From the NCBI RefSeq assembly GCF_005239095.1, contig NZ_SZUA01000001.1, positions 584,848 to 648,847 on the forward strand: a stretch of 64,000 bases of DNA, read 5' to 3'. Source of the DNA: Luteimonas gilva (GTDB lineage: Bacteria > Pseudomonadota > Gammaproteobacteria > Xanthomonadales > Xanthomonadaceae). Shown here piece after piece: positions 15,431 through 29,226 of the stretch. The position numbers and the translations under genes are program-made. The notes below the pieces were generated by a model. It ran no database searches. It was not told the origin of the DNA and was given only the letters and a program-made list of their open reading frames with translations. Positions within the stretch are counted from its first letter, which is position 1, and each line of letters starts with the position of its first letter.

Positions 15431-15946
15431 ATGACTTCGAACGAACAAACCTCAGAACAGGCGGCCGAAGCCGCTTTGGAAGCCGATCACCCGCTGTACG
15501 GGCTTATCGAGAGCCTGAAGGCCGAGTTGGAGCAGCTGCGCGCCGAATCCCTGCGCGAGCGCGCCGATCTGGACAACCAGCGCAAGCGCTTGGCCCGCGA
15601 CCTGGACATGGCCCGCAAATTCGCCAACGAGCGCCTGCTGGCCGACCTGCTGCCGGTCTTCGACAGCCTGGAGGCGGCCCTGCAGAACGCCCCGGAAAAC
15701 GACCCGCTGCGCGCCGGCGCCGAACTCACCCTGCGCCAGTTGCACAAGGTGGCCGAGGCCAACGGTCTGGCCGAGGTGGCGCCGATGGCTGGGGACAGTT
15801 TCGATCCCGAACGCCACCAGGCGGTCAGCGCGATCGATGCCCAGGGCGTACCGCCCGGCGCCGTCGTCCAGACCTTCCAGAAGGGTTATGTGCTGAACGA
15901 TCGGCTGCTTCGCCCGGCCATGGTGGTAGTGGCCAAACACGATTGA
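15431..15946 (+). CDS. grpE: Nucleotide exchange factor GrpE
   Basis: 171 residues. A charged N-terminal coiled coil ([53 protein letters not shown] is the family core) is followed by the beta-wing domain with [33 protein letters not shown]. GrpE releases ADP from DnaK. It starts 40 bases after hrcA and is separated from dnaK by a 170-base gap containing a palindromic repeat. Confidence 0.97.
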   Translation: MTSNEQTSEQAAEAALEADHPLYGLIESLKAELEQLRAESLRERADLDNQRKRLARDLDMARKFANERLLADLLPVFDSLEAALQNAPENDPLRAGAELTLRQLHKVAEANGLAEVAPMAGDSFDPERHQAVSAIDAQGVPPGAVVQTFQKGYVLNDRLLRPAMVVVAKHD

Positions 15947-15958
15947 GGCTTGGCTCTT

Positions 15959-16012
15959 GTGGGAGGGGCTTCAGCCCCGACAGATGGCAGTCGGGGCTGA
16001 AGCCCCTCCCAC
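15959..16012. repeat. REP-like palindrome, GTGG head, GGAGGGGC family
   Basis: GTGGGAGGGGCTTCAGCCCC then CGACAGATGGCAG and the inverse CGGGGCTGAAGCCCCTCCCAC. It is compact, with only a short central spacer, and can fold into one long hairpin between the co-directional grpE and dnaK genes. Other copies are at 22991 and 39075. Confidence 0.83.
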
Positions 16013-16116
16013 AAAAGCGGCGCCGGGGCGCTTGAACGCCTGCGTCCAGGCCCCAAATAACCGACATCGGCGGGCAAACCGCCCCAAAAATTCAGATTCA
16101 GAGAGGGAGCAACACC

Positions 16117-18039
16117 ATGGGTAAGATCATCGGCATCGACCTCGGCACGACCAATTCGTGCGTGGCGATCATGGAAGGCGGCAAGGCCCGCGTCATCGAG
16201 AATTCCGAGGGCGACCGCACCACGCCTTCCATCGTCGCCTACAGCAAGGACGGCGAAGTCCTGGTCGGCGCCTCGGCCAAGCGCCAGGCGGTGACCAATC
16301 CCAAGAACACGTTCTACGCGGTCAAGCGCCTGATCGGCCGCAAGTTCGGCGACGCCGAGGTCAAGAAGGACCTCGACCTGGTGCCGTACGCGATCGTCGA
16401 GCACGACAACGGCGACGCCTGGGTCGCGACCAGCGACGGCAAGAAGCTGTCGCCGCAGGAAGTGTCCGCGCGCATCCTGGAAAAGATGAAGAAGACGGCC
16501 GAAGCCTTCCTCGGCGAGACCGTCACCGAAGCCGTGATCACCGTGCCGGCTTACTTCAACGATTCGCAACGCCAGGCGACCAAGGACGCCGGCCGCATCG
16601 CCGGCCTGGACGTCAAGCGCATCATCAACGAGCCGACCGCGGCTGCGCTGGCCTACGGCCTGGACAAGGGCGACAACAAGGACCGCAAGATCGCCGTGTA
16701 CGACCTGGGCGGCGGCACGTTCGACGTGTCGATCATCGAAATCGCCAACATCGACGGCGAGAAGCAGTTCGAAGTGTTGGCCACCAACGGCGACACCTTC
16801 CTGGGCGGCGAAGATTTCGACAAGCGCGTCATCGATTATTTGGTCGACGAGTTCCAGAAGGAGCAGGGCATCGACCTGCGCAAGGATCCGCTGGCCCTGC
16901 AGCGCCTGAAGGACGCGGCCGAACGCGCCAAGATCGAACTGTCGTCCTCGCAGCAGACCGAAGTGAACCTGCCGTACGTGACGGCCGACGCCTCCGGCCC
17001 GAAGCATCTGAATTTGAAGCTGACCCGCGCCAAATTGGAAGCGCTAGTCGACGATCTGATCAAGAAGACCATCGAACCCTGCAAGATCGCGCTGAACGAC
17101 GCCGGCCTGCGCGCCAGCGAAATCAGCGAAGTGATCCTGGTCGGCGGCCAGACTCGCATGCCGAAGGTACAGCAGGCCGTGGCCGACTTCTTCGGCAAGG
17201 AACCGCGCAAGGACGTGAACCCCGACGAGGCCGTGGCGCTGGGCGCCGCGATCCAGGGCGGCGTGCTGGCCGGCGACGTCAAGGACGTGCTGCTGCTCGA
17301 CGTGACCCCGCTGAGCCTGGGCATCGAAACCCTGGGCGGCGTGTTCACCAAGATCATCGAAAAGAACACCACCATCCCGACCAAGGCTTCGCAGACCTTC
17401 TCCACTGCCGAGGACAACCAGTCCGCGGTGACGGTGCACGTGCTGCAGGGCGAGCGCGAACAGGCCCGTTACAACAAATCGCTGGCCAAGTTCGATTTGT
17501 CCGGCATCGAGCCGGCGCCGCGCGGCATGCCGCAGGTGGAGGTGTCCTTCGACATCGACGCCAACGGCATCCTGCACGTCCACGCCAAGGACAAGAAGAC
17601 CGGCAAGGAGCAGAAGGTCGAGATCAAGGCCGGTTCGGGCCTGTCGGACGAAGAGATCCAGCGCATGGTCAGCGATGCCGAAGCGCATCGCGAGGAAGAC
17701 AAGAAATTCCACGAGCTGGTCACCGCCCGCAACCAGGCCGACGCCCTGATCCACGGCACCCGCACCGCGATCAAGGAACACGGCGACAAGGTCGGCGGCG
17801 AGATCATCGGCCGTACCGAAGCGGCGCTGGCCGAGTTGGAAACCGCGATGAAGGGCGACGACAAGGGCCAGATCGAGGCCAAGTCGAAGGCTTTGGAAGA
17901 AGCCGCGCAGTCGTTGTACGCGGCCGCGGCGGCCGGTCAGCAGCCGGGCGCCGAGTCCGACGCCGGCGCTTCGTCGGCGAAGAGCGACGACGTGGTCGAC
18001 GCCGAGTTCACCGAGGTCAAGGACGACGAGAAGAAGTAA
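16117..18039 (+). CDS. dnaK: Molecular chaperone DnaK (Hsp70)
   Basis: 640 residues, the normal length. The actin-like ATPase domain shows [38 protein letters not shown] and [14 protein letters not shown]. The substrate-binding domain and helical lid follow from about residue 385. The C-terminus ends [17 protein letters not shown], the co-chaperone-interacting type of tail. An excellent ribosome site (GAGAGGGAG) precedes the ATG. It is the central member of the DnaK-DnaJ-GrpE machine encoded around it. Confidence 0.99.
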   Translation: MGKIIGIDLGTTNSCVAIMEGGKARVIENSEGDRTTPSIVAYSKDGEVLVGASAKRQAVTNPKNTFYAVKRLIGRKFGDAEVKKDLDLVPYAIVEHDNGDAWVATSDGKKLSPQEVSARILEKMKKTAEAFLGETVTEAVITVPAYFNDSQRQATKDAGRIAGLDVKRIINEPTAAALAYGLDKGDNKDRKIAVYDLGGGTFDVSIIEIANIDGEKQFEVLATNGDTFLGGEDFDKRVIDYLVDEFQKEQGIDLRKDPLALQRLKDAAERAKIELSSSQQTEVNLPYVTADASGPKHLNLKLTRAKLEALVDDLIKKTIEPCKIALNDAGLRASEISEVILVGGQTRMPKVQQAVADFFGKEPRKDVNPDEAVALGAAIQGGVLAGDVKDVLLLDVTPLSLGIETLGGVFTKIIEKNTTIPTKASQTFSTAEDNQSAVTVHVLQGEREQARYNKSLAKFDLSGIEPAPRGMPQVEVSFDIDANGILHVHAKDKKTGKEQKVEIKAGSGLSDEEIQRMVSDAEAHREEDKKFHELVTARNQADALIHGTRTAIKEHGDKVGGEIIGRTEAALAELETAMKGDDKGQIEAKSKALEEAAQSLYAAAAAGQQPGAESDAGASSAKSDDVVDAEFTEVKDDEKK

Positions 18040-18135
18040 GCCGCAGGCTTATCATGAGGAAACGGGAGACGTGGTCCGCTGCGTGCTCCCGTTTCTTTTG
18101 AGTCCTCCCAGCCTATGAGGCGAACGGATCGCACG

Positions 18136-18624
18136 ATGGCCAACGAGACACCGGAAAATCCCGCGCCGCCCAGCCTGTACGACTGGGCCGGCGGCATGCC
18201 GGCGCTGCTGAAGCTGACCGATGTGTTCTACGCCAAGGTCAAGGCCGATCCGCTGCTGCAGCCGGTGTTCGTGCGGATGGATCCGGAGCATCCGCAACAC
18301 GTGGCCAAGTTCCTGGCCGAAGTGTTCGGCGGCCCGAAGGCGTATTCGGACGAACACGGCGGACATGCGGAGATGATCCGGCACCATTTGAACCGGCATT
18401 TGCAGGAAAAGCAGCGCCGCCGCTGGGTGGAGCTGCTGATCGACTCGGGCGACGACATCGGATTGCCGGACGACCCGGAATTCCGTTCCGCCTTCGTCGG
18501 CTACATCGAATGGGGCACCCGCTTGGCCGTGATCAATTCGCAGCCGGGCGCCGAAGTAACCGAAGACGCGCCGATGCCGCAATGGGGCTGGGGCGAAACC
18601 AAAGGACCTTACGTCGCTCCTTGA
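18136..18624 (+). CDS. Truncated haemoglobin, group II type
   Basis: A 162-residue globin-like protein. LYDWAGGMPALLKLTDVFYAKV starts the short 2-on-2 helical fold. AEVFGGPKAYSDEHGGHAEMIRHHL contains the glycine motif and the proximal His region. The Trp in QRRRWVELL fits the group II position G8. Such proteins bind oxygen, nitric oxide or peroxide. It sits between dnaK and dnaJ on the same strand with gaps of about 96 and 26 bases, so it is probably read with the chaperone operon. I chose ATG 18136 over 18115 because the shorter form starts at the usual MANETPE-like terminus after a GGA. The Pro- and Trp-rich tail (MPQWGWGET) is unusual. Confidence 0.88.
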   Translation: MANETPENPAPPSLYDWAGGMPALLKLTDVFYAKVKADPLLQPVFVRMDPEHPQHVAKFLAEVFGGPKAYSDEHGGHAEMIRHHLNRHLQEKQRRRWVELLIDSGDDIGLPDDPEFRSAFVGYIEWGTRLAVINSQPGAEVTEDAPMPQWGWGETKGPYVAP

Positions 18625-18650
18625 GCGGCGCGAGCTGAAGAAAGAGACGC

Positions 18651-19778
18651 ATGAGCAAGCGGGACTACTACGAAGTACTGGGCGTGGCGCGCACGGCGAC
18701 CGATGAGGAGCTGAAGAAGGCTTATCGCCGCTGCGCCATGAAACACCACCCGGACCGCAATCCCGGCGACAAGGAAGCCGAAGCCGCGTTCAAGGAATGC
18801 AAAGAGGCTTACGAAGTGCTGTCCGACGGCGGCAAGCGCCGCATGTACGACGCGCACGGCCACGCCGCGTTCGAGCACGGCATGGGTGGCGGCAACCGCG
18901 GCCCGGCCGGATTCGGCGACGTGGGCGACATTTTCGGCGACATCTTCGGCAATATTTTCGGCGGCGGTGCCGCCCGCGGTCCGCGCCGCGGCGCCGACAT
19001 CGGCTATGTGATGGAGCTGGACCTGGAAGAAGCCGTCGCCGGCATCGAAAAGCGCATCGAAATCCCGACCTTGACCGCTTGCGAGCACTGCAAGGGTTCC
19101 GGTTCGGAAGACGGCAAGCTGGAAACCTGCGCCACCTGCCATGGCCACGGCCAAGTCCGCCTGCAGCGCGGCATCTTCTCGATGCAGCAGCCTTGCCCGC
19201 ATTGCGGCGGACGCGGCAAGACCATCAAGAATCCCTGCGCGGAGTGCCACGGCAACGGCCGCATCGAGCAGGACAAAGTGCTGTCGGTGAAGATTCCCGC
19301 CGGCGTCGACAACGGCGACCGCATCCGCCTGTCCGGCGAAGGCGAAGCCGGTCCGCCGGGCACGCCGCCGGGCGATCTGTACGTCGAGGTGCGCGTCCGC
19401 GAACACGATATCTTCGAGCGCGACGGCGACGATCTGCATTGCGAAGTGCCGATCCGGATTTCCCAGGCCGCGCTGGGCGACAGCGTGCGCGTGCCCACGC
19501 TCGACGGCGAGGCCGAGATACGGATTCCGGCCGAAACCCAAACGGGCAAGGTATTCCGCCTGCGCGACAAGGGCGTCAAATCGGTGCGCAGCCGCAGCCC
19601 GGGCGATCTGTACTGCAAAGTGGTGGTGGAGACGCCGGTCAACTTGACCACGCAGCAACGCGAGCTGCTGGAACAGTTCGAAGCCACCTTCGTCGGCGAC
19701 GGCGCGCGCCGCCATTCGCCCAAGTCCAGCACCTTCATGGACGGCGTCAAGGGTTTCTGGGATCGTATGACCTCCTGA
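18651..19778 (+). CDS. dnaJ: Chaperone protein DnaJ
   Basis: 375 residues. The J domain (residues 1-70) has the HPD motif in [11 protein letters not shown] Gly/Phe-rich linker ([12 protein letters not shown]) follows, then a zinc domain with four CxxCxGxG repeats ([32 protein letters not shown]) and the C-terminal client-binding domain. DnaJ delivers unfolded clients to DnaK and stimulates its ATPase. It closes the chaperone cluster; a glycosyltransferase begins 16 bases later. Confidence 0.98.
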   Translation: MSKRDYYEVLGVARTATDEELKKAYRRCAMKHHPDRNPGDKEAEAAFKECKEAYEVLSDGGKRRMYDAHGHAAFEHGMGGGNRGPAGFGDVGDIFGDIFGNIFGGGAARGPRRGADIGYVMELDLEEAVAGIEKRIEIPTLTACEHCKGSGSEDGKLETCATCHGHGQVRLQRGIFSMQQPCPHCGGRGKTIKNPCAECHGNGRIEQDKVLSVKIPAGVDNGDRIRLSGEGEAGPPGTPPGDLYVEVRVREHDIFERDGDDLHCEVPIRISQAALGDSVRVPTLDGEAEIRIPAETQTGKVFRLRDKGVKSVRSRSPGDLYCKVVVETPVNLTTQQRELLEQFEATFVGDGARRHSPKSSTFMDGVKGFWDRMTS

Positions 19779-19794
19779 CCGAGGACCGTTCGCG

Positions 19795-20778
19795 ATGAAA
19801 GCCGCCGCCGTTTCGATGGTGAAGAACGAAGGCGACATCATCGAGCTGTTCGTCAGGATCAATCTGCGCGCTTTCGAGCATCTCTACATCGTCGATCACG
19901 ACAGCAGCGACGGTACGACGGCGATCCTGCAGAAACTCAAGGACGCCGGACATCCGATCACGGTGGTGCCGTTCAAGGGCATCCAGCAGACGCAGGCGCA
20001 GACGCTCACCCGCCTGGTGCGCGATGCGGCCGCCACCGGCAAGTACGACTTCATCGTGCCGCTGGACGCGGATGAATTCCTGACGCCGCCCGCTTCCTGG
20101 CTCGAATCCCTGGCCGATTCCTTGGGGCATGATCGCTACGGCAAGATGCCCTGGCGCACGTTCGTGCCCGTCTCGGGCGACTACTTCGGCGCCGACGCGC
20201 CGCTGCATGCGAACTTCCGTCTGCGTTCACACGAACCGGCCCAGTACTACAAGGCCGTCATTCCGAACCGCTTGGCCAAGGATTGCACGCTCGAGCCCGG
20301 CAACCATGCATTAGTCGGCGCCGCCGGCGCCGAAGTCCGGCTCGAACTGCTGCACGTGCCGGTGCGCAGCAGCGATCAGCTCATGCAGAAAGCGGTGATC
20401 GGCAGCCATACCTTGTCGATCAAGCGCGACCGCCTGCCGAACGAAGGCTTCCATTGGGACGTCTTGGCGTGCGAAGTGCGGTCCCGGGGCTATCGGCTCG
20501 GCGACGAGGACCTGCTCAGGTTCGCCTTGGAATACGCGGCCGGCGACGGCGACGAAGCGGCGACGTTGGGAGACGACGACCGCCGGATCGGCTTGCCGAC
20601 GGACGCGATCGAGCACAAGGCATTGGCTCGGAGCCATCCGGTAGCCGCGTTCGACGCTTTCCTGGCCAAGACCTGCGTCGAGATCAACGCGTTGCAGGAC
20701 CGGATCGACGCCGCGGAACGCAGGCGTTTTCCCTTCTCTTTGCTGCCTTCGTCCAAAGCCCCGCGGCGACCCGCGTAA
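19795..20778 (+). CDS. Glycosyltransferase family 2-like protein
   Basis: A 327-residue soluble protein. The N-terminal GT-A half resembles the Glyco_tranf_2_4 group: VSMVKNEGDIIELFVRINLR, YIVDHDSSDGTTAIL, and the DxD-type metal site in VPLDADEFL. The acceptor, the donor sugar and the target polymer cannot be deduced. It begins 16 bases after dnaJ without any obvious functional link, so co-transcription may simply be read-through. Confidence 0.82.
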   Translation: MKAAAVSMVKNEGDIIELFVRINLRAFEHLYIVDHDSSDGTTAILQKLKDAGHPITVVPFKGIQQTQAQTLTRLVRDAAATGKYDFIVPLDADEFLTPPASWLESLADSLGHDRYGKMPWRTFVPVSGDYFGADAPLHANFRLRSHEPAQYYKAVIPNRLAKDCTLEPGNHALVGAAGAEVRLELLHVPVRSSDQLMQKAVIGSHTLSIKRDRLPNEGFHWDVLACEVRSRGYRLGDEDLLRFALEYAAGDGDEAATLGDDDRRIGLPTDAIEHKALARSHPVAAFDAFLAKTCVEINALQDRIDAAERRRFPFSLLPSSKAPRRPA

Positions 20779-20823
20779 CCGCGGCGCCATGCTAGGCTCG
20801 GCCCGTTCGTCTGGGAGGGCGGC

Positions 20824-22128
20824 ATGGCCAAGGGCTGGTGGAAGAACCTGTATCTGCAGGTGCTGGTCGCGATCGCGATCGGCGTCCTGCTCGGCCACTT
20901 CCAGCCCGAGCTAGGCACGAAGATGAAGCCGCTCGGCGACGGCTTCATCAAGCTGGTCAAGATGATCGTCGCGCCGGTGATCTTCCTGACCATCGTCGCC
21001 GGCATCGCCAAGATCGGCGATCTGCGCCACGTCGGCAAAATCGGGCTGAAGGCGCTGATCTACTTCGAAGCGCTGACCACGCTGGCGCTGGTGATCGGGC
21101 TGGTGGTCGCCAACACCTTGAAGCCCGGCGCGGGCATGAACATCCATCCCGCGCAGATCGACGCTTCCGGCATCGCCCAATACCAGAAGGCGGCGCACGA
21201 GCAGGGCACGGTCGCGTTCTTGCTGGACATCATCCCGCACGATTTCCTGTCCGCCTTCACCGAAGGCAAGCTGCTGCAGGTGCTGCTGGTGGCGATCCTC
21301 GCCGGGATCGCGCTCACCCGGATGGGCGGGCTCGGCGAGCGCTTGCTCGTAACGGCAGAAAGCTTGTCGCAGATGTTCTTCAACATCGTGGGCATGATCA
21401 TGCGGCTCGCGCCGATCGGCGCGTTCGGCGCGATGGCTTTCACCATCGGCAAGTTCGGCGTCGGTTCGTTAGCGTCGCTGGGCTGGCTGCTGTTCGCGGT
21501 CTACATCACCTGTTTCGCCTTCGTATTCGTCGTGCTCGGCGCGGTGGCCAGGCTGTCGGGCTTCTCGTTGTGGGCGTTCCTGAAATACATCCGCGGCGAA
21601 TTGCTGCTGGTGCTGGGCACGTCGTCGTCGGAATCGGCCTTGCCGCGGTTGTTGAAACGGTTGGAAGACGCCGGATGCGACCGCGCGGTGGTCGGGTTGG
21701 TGGTGCCGACGGGCTATTCGTTCAATCTGGACGGCACCTGCATCTACTTGACGATGGCGGCGGTGTTCATCGCCCAAGCCGTCGGTGTGGACTTGAGCCT
21801 GGGCGAGGAATTGACCTTGATCGCCGTGCTGCTGCTCACTTCGAAAGGCGCGGCCGGCGTGACCGGTTCGGGCTTCGTGACGCTCGCGGCGACCCTGGCC
21901 GCGTTGGGCGGCAAAGTGCCGGTGGAAGGCGTGGCGTTGGTGCTGGGCGTGGACCGCTTCATGTCCGAAGCGCGCGCCATCACCAACTTCATCGGCAACG
22001 GCGTGGCGACGATGGTCGTCGCGAAGTGGGAAGGCCTGCGCGACGACGGCAAGATGCGCGCCGCGTTCGCGACCGGCCCGCAGCCGGAAAACATCGCCGT
22101 GTCGCGGGACCCCGACCAAGGCGATTAG
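20824..22128 (+). CDS. dctA: C4-dicarboxylate/glutamate:cation symporter (DctA-like)
   Basis: 434 residues with the eight-helix DAACS fold. Recognisable landmarks are [22 protein letters not shown], the serine-rich re-entrant loop [36 protein letters not shown] (the NMDGT-like motif as NLDGT), and [19 protein letters not shown]. It imports succinate, fumarate and malate (or acidic amino acids) with protons or sodium. The substrate assignment to DctA is by family resemblance. It is preceded by GGGAGGGCGGC close to the ATG. Confidence 0.9.
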   Translation: MAKGWWKNLYLQVLVAIAIGVLLGHFQPELGTKMKPLGDGFIKLVKMIVAPVIFLTIVAGIAKIGDLRHVGKIGLKALIYFEALTTLALVIGLVVANTLKPGAGMNIHPAQIDASGIAQYQKAAHEQGTVAFLLDIIPHDFLSAFTEGKLLQVLLVAILAGIALTRMGGLGERLLVTAESLSQMFFNIVGMIMRLAPIGAFGAMAFTIGKFGVGSLASLGWLLFAVYITCFAFVFVVLGAVARLSGFSLWAFLKYIRGELLLVLGTSSSESALPRLLKRLEDAGCDRAVVGLVVPTGYSFNLDGTCIYLTMAAVFIAQAVGVDLSLGEELTLIAVLLLTSKGAAGVTGSGFVTLAATLAALGGKVPVEGVALVLGVDRFMSEARAITNFIGNGVATMVVAKWEGLRDDGKMRAAFATGPQPENIAVSRDPDQGD

Positions 22129-22138
22129 TCGGCTCTTT

Positions 22139-22228
22139 GTAGGAGCGGCTTCAGCCGCGGGTTTTTATTCCAAATCGCGACATCGCCGCGGTTTGATAGG
22201 AAGAGCTCGCGGTTGAAGCCGCTCCTAC
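22139..22228. repeat. REP-like palindromic pair, GTAG head, GGAGCGGC family
   Basis: GTAGGAGCGGCTTCAGCCGC on the left and GCGGTTGAAGCCGCTCCTAC on the right flank about 50 bases. The inner side repeats GAGCTCGCGG. It lies between the co-directional dctA and dapB genes. Confidence 0.83.
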
Positions 22229-22277
22229 AAAGTCAACGGCTCTTGTCGGACTTGGCGGGTACGGCTAGCCTGCACGC

Positions 22278-22985
22278 ATGACCGAACCCGTTAAATTGCT
22301 GATCCATGGCGCCTCCGGCCGCATGGGCCAAGCCTTGATGCGCCTGGCCGCCGAACGCGAGGATTGCGCCGTCGTCGGCGCGGTGTCGCGCAAGGTCGGC
22401 CAGCGCGTCGTCGACGGCGTTCCGCAATTCGCGGCCAACGAGTTGTCCGGCGTGCCGGCGTTCGACGTGGCGGTCGATTTCAGCCTGGCCGAAGCTTTCG
22501 ATCCGATCCTGGCCTTGTGCGCGGAACGCGGTGCGGCGTTCGTATCGGGCACCACCGGCTTGAGCGAGGCCCAGCGCGCGGCGATCGCCATCGCCGCCGA
22601 GCGTATTCCTCTGCTTTCGGCCGCCAATTTCAGCCTGGGCGTGGCCGTGCTGTCCGAACTGGTCGAGCGCGCGGCTTCCGCTCTGCCGGGCTGGGATTGC
22701 GACATCGTCGAAGCCCACCACAACGGCAAGAAGGACGCGCCTTCGGGCACCGCCTTGGCGCTGGGCGCCGCGGCGGAGCAGGGCGGCGCGCAACCGCGTT
22801 ACGCCAGCCTGCGCGCCGGCGACATCGTCGGCGAACATCTGGTTCAGTTCGCAGGCCAAGGCGAACGCATCGAATTGGTCCATCGCGCCATCAACCGCGA
22901 CATCTTCGCCCGCGGCGCCTTGCATGCGGCGGTGCGGCTGCACGGCCGGCCGGCCGGCGCCTATCGCCTCCGCGATCTGCTGTAG
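22278..22985 (+). CDS. dapB: 4-hydroxy-tetrahydrodipicolinate reductase
   Basis: 235 residues, somewhat shorter than the E. coli enzyme (273) but like other xanthomonad DapB. The Rossmann start KLLIHGASGRMGQALM binds NAD(P)H. VDFSLAEA, SGTTGLSE and ANFSLGVAVL follow. The catalytic EAHHNGKKDAPSGTAL motif contains the His pair and the substrate-binding Lys. It makes tetrahydrodipicolinate for lysine and meso-diaminopimelate. Upstream of carA as in related genomes. Confidence 0.96.
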   Translation: MTEPVKLLIHGASGRMGQALMRLAAEREDCAVVGAVSRKVGQRVVDGVPQFAANELSGVPAFDVAVDFSLAEAFDPILALCAERGAAFVSGTTGLSEAQRAAIAIAAERIPLLSAANFSLGVAVLSELVERAASALPGWDCDIVEAHHNGKKDAPSGTALALGAAAEQGGAQPRYASLRAGDIVGEHLVQFAGQGERIELVHRAINRDIFARGALHAAVRLHGRPAGAYRLRDLL

Positions 22986-22990
22986 CTCTT

Positions 22991-23041
22991 GTGGGAGGGC
23001 TTCAGCCCCGACTGGGCCTGTCGGGGCTGAGCCCCTGTCAC
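22991..23041. repeat. REP-like palindrome, GTGG head, GGAGGGGC family (degenerate)
   Basis: GTGGGAGGGCTTCAGCCCCG and CGGGGCTGAGCCCCTGTCAC, with a spacer of about 10 bases. Compared with the 15959 copy one base is missing in each arm and the right end reads TCAC, so this copy is decaying. It lies in the dapB-carA gap. Confidence 0.75.
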
Positions 23042-23118
23042 AAGAGCATTCGCTGGCATCCTCGCGCCCATCCCGGTATCATTCCCGCTCGCCTGAACCA
23101 CACGCCTCCGGACCGGTT

Positions 23119-23142
23119 GAAGACCGCTTCGGCGGTTTCTTG
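23119..23142 (+). promoter_or_regulatory. Hairpin followed by T-rich bases in the carA leader
   Basis: GAAGACCGC-TTCG-GCGGTTTC forms a stable stem with a UUCG tetraloop, followed by TTTCTT, about 25 bases before the carA GTG. It resembles a weak intrinsic terminator or attenuator for carAB, which is commonly controlled by pyrimidines and arginine. No leader peptide is obvious. It could equally be an incidental hairpin. Confidence 0.35.
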
Positions 23143-23165
23143 CAACCTGACGTAGGCGAAGCCCT

Positions 23166-24286
<1,121 letters not shown>

Positions 24287-24290
<4 letters not shown>

Positions 24291-24865
24291 AAGGTCGGAT
24301 CGGCCAATGGCTGAGCGGACTCACCGCCCGCTTTGCTTTTAGCCGTCATTCCCGCGAAGGCGGGAATTCAGTGTCTTCGCTCTCAGGCCATTCCGCGACC
24401 GCTGCCCGGAAGTCGCTGGATTCCCGCCTTCGCGGGAACGACGGCGCGGGAAAGCGTTGGTTTCGTCGCGTACTTATCGTCGGAGCGGTTCTTGCCGCTT
24501 ATCCCGCTTTCGTTTTCGCCACGGTTTATGCCCACTGGTTCGCCGCCGATCTGCCCGGCGGCCGCAACGGCCCTTCGGACGCCTATCGGCACACGCTCGC
24601 CAGCGCGACCGTCGCCTATACGGCCACGCCGCGCTGGGTCGAATGGGTCACCGCGGTGATGGAACGCGGCGGCGTAGGCAACGACAGCCGGGCGATGGAT
24701 GCGCACAACAACCGGATCGGCGCAGCGATCGGCACGCGGGCGGACAGTTGGGACGCCATGCAGGCCGAGGTGCTGGATGCAGTGCGCGCCGGCAGCGTAG
24801 GCGCCGGCGATGCGAACAAGATCATCTGGTTGCCGCCCGAGCGGTGGCAGAACCGTTGGTACTGA
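24287..24865 (+). CDS. Hypothetical protein with a repeat-derived N-terminal segment
   Basis: 192 residues if translation begins at the GTG overlapping the carA stop. Residues about 20-52 are encoded by the 100-base repeat at 24344-24443 and read SRHSREGGN ... DSRLRGND, the usual translation product of this repeat type. After it come one membrane helix ([21 protein letters not shown]) and a domain with [17 protein letters not shown] and [13 protein letters not shown], reminiscent of the DUF6973 group of unknown function. GTG 24371 inside the repeat is another possible start. The product probably faces the periplasm. Its place between carA and carB is unexplained. Confidence 0.68.
24344..24443. 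repeat. Inverted-repeat element inside a reading frame (ATTCCCGCGAAGGCGGGAA type)
   Basis: CGTCATTCCCGCGAAGGCGGGAATTCAG on one side is mirrored by CTGGATTCCCGCCTTCGCGGGAACGACG on the other (positions 24344-24371 and 24416-24443), with 44 bases between. This repeat type is widespread in proteobacterial genomes. Here both arms stay open in the frame of the 24287 gene. Confidence 0.85.
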
Positions 24866-24877
24866 GAGGGAATGCGG

Positions 24878-25444
24878 ATGCGTATCCGGATCGACAAAAT
24901 GGCGGCCCTAGGCGTAACGACGATGCTGTGCATCGCGCCGGTCGCGCTTGCGCAAACGCCCACCGACGCCGAGATCGCGCAAGTGCGGGACTTGCTGGGC
25001 TTCGGACCGGCGACGACGCGGGCCGTGGTGGACGGCAGTTTCCGCCAGCAACCGCAGTTCGGCAAATACGACGCCAAGGAACAATCCTGCCTGATCGGAG
25101 CTTTGACGCCCGAGGTCGACGCCGAATTGCGCAACGCGTTCAAAACCCTGTTCGCCGATAGCGAAACCACGGGCGCGTGGCTGCGCTTCGGTCGCACCGC
25201 CGGCGGCGACAAGTTCACCGGACTGATGCGCGCGGCGGTGGACGCCAAGCTGAAAGGCGTCGCGGCGCCGAGTCCGTTTTCGGCGATCGACCAGATGTCG
25301 AAAGCCGAGCAGGCCGATATCTCCGCCTTCATGCAAAGCCCGGCCGCGGCGGTGCTGAAGAAGGATTTCCCGGATATGCCGATGCCCGAGGCTTTCGGCA
25401 AGCGGGCCGCGCAGCGATGCGGGATCGAATGGCCCGAGCAATGA
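24878..25444 (+). CDS. Secreted hypothetical protein
   Basis: 188 residues with a signal peptide (MRIRIDKMAALGVTTMLCIAPVALAQ, cleavage after ALA). The mature part is helical, with two Cys (QSCLIGAL near the middle and QRCGIEWPEQ at the end) that could form a disulphide. I recognise no family, although a weak resemblance to small periplasmic DUF2059-like helical proteins was considered and not accepted. ATG 24878 is chosen because GAGAGGGA lies 6-8 bases ahead of it; ATG 24872 is too close to that site. It lies 13 bases after the preceding gene and 41 before carB. Confidence 0.75.
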   Translation: MRIRIDKMAALGVTTMLCIAPVALAQTPTDAEIAQVRDLLGFGPATTRAVVDGSFRQQPQFGKYDAKEQSCLIGALTPEVDAELRNAFKTLFADSETTGAWLRFGRTAGGDKFTGLMRAAVDAKLKGVAAPSPFSAIDQMSKAEQADISAFMQSPAAAVLKKDFPDMPMPEAFGKRAAQRCGIEWPEQ

Positions 25445-25485
25445 ATACGCGGCGCGGCGGCGCTTAAGAATATTTAGAGGACGAC

Positions 25486-28730
<3,245 letters not shown>

Positions 28731-28734
<4 letters not shown>

Positions 28735-29207
28735 GGGCACCCATCACCACTCAAGGTGCGCAGCGTCTGCGCGCCGAGCTGGAAGAATTGAAGTCGGTCA
28801 AGCGGCCTGCGGTGATCGCCGCCATCGCCGAAGCGCGCGCGCACGGCGACCTGAAGGAGAACGCCGAGTACCACGCCGCGCGCGAGCAGCAAGGCTTCAT
28901 CGAAGGCCGGATCAAGCAGTTGGAATCCGAGCTGTCTCACGCCCAGATCATCGACGTGGCCACGCTCAATGCCGGCTCCAAGATCGTGTTCGGCGCCAGC
29001 GTGGTGCTGGCCGACGTGGAAAGCGACGAAGAGAAGCGCTACCAGATCGTCGGCGACCTGGAAGCCGACATCAAGCAGGGGCTGATCGCGATCTCCTCGC
29101 CGGTGGCGCGTGCGCTGATCGGCAAGCACGAGGGCGATAGCGTCACCATCGAAGCGCCCGGCGGCACTCGCGAATACGAGATCGTCGGCGTCAGTTACCA
29201 AGGCTGA
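28731..29207 (+). CDS. greA: Transcription elongation factor GreA
   Basis: 158 residues. An N-terminal antiparallel coiled coil ([43 protein letters not shown]) carries the conserved DLKENAEY tip acidic residues. It is followed by the FKBP-like domain ending [23 protein letters not shown]. GreA triggers transcript cleavage in backtracked RNA polymerase. Translationally coupled to carB through a four-base overlap, an order kept in the rpf region of xanthomonads. Confidence 0.98.
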
Positions 29208-29226
29208 ACGGCGAGGAGGCGGCGTA

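Noticed and set aside
22278-22985. dapB as a truncated gene because it is shorter than in E. coli
   Set aside because: All cofactor and active-site motifs are present and the length is as I would expect for xanthomonad DapB.
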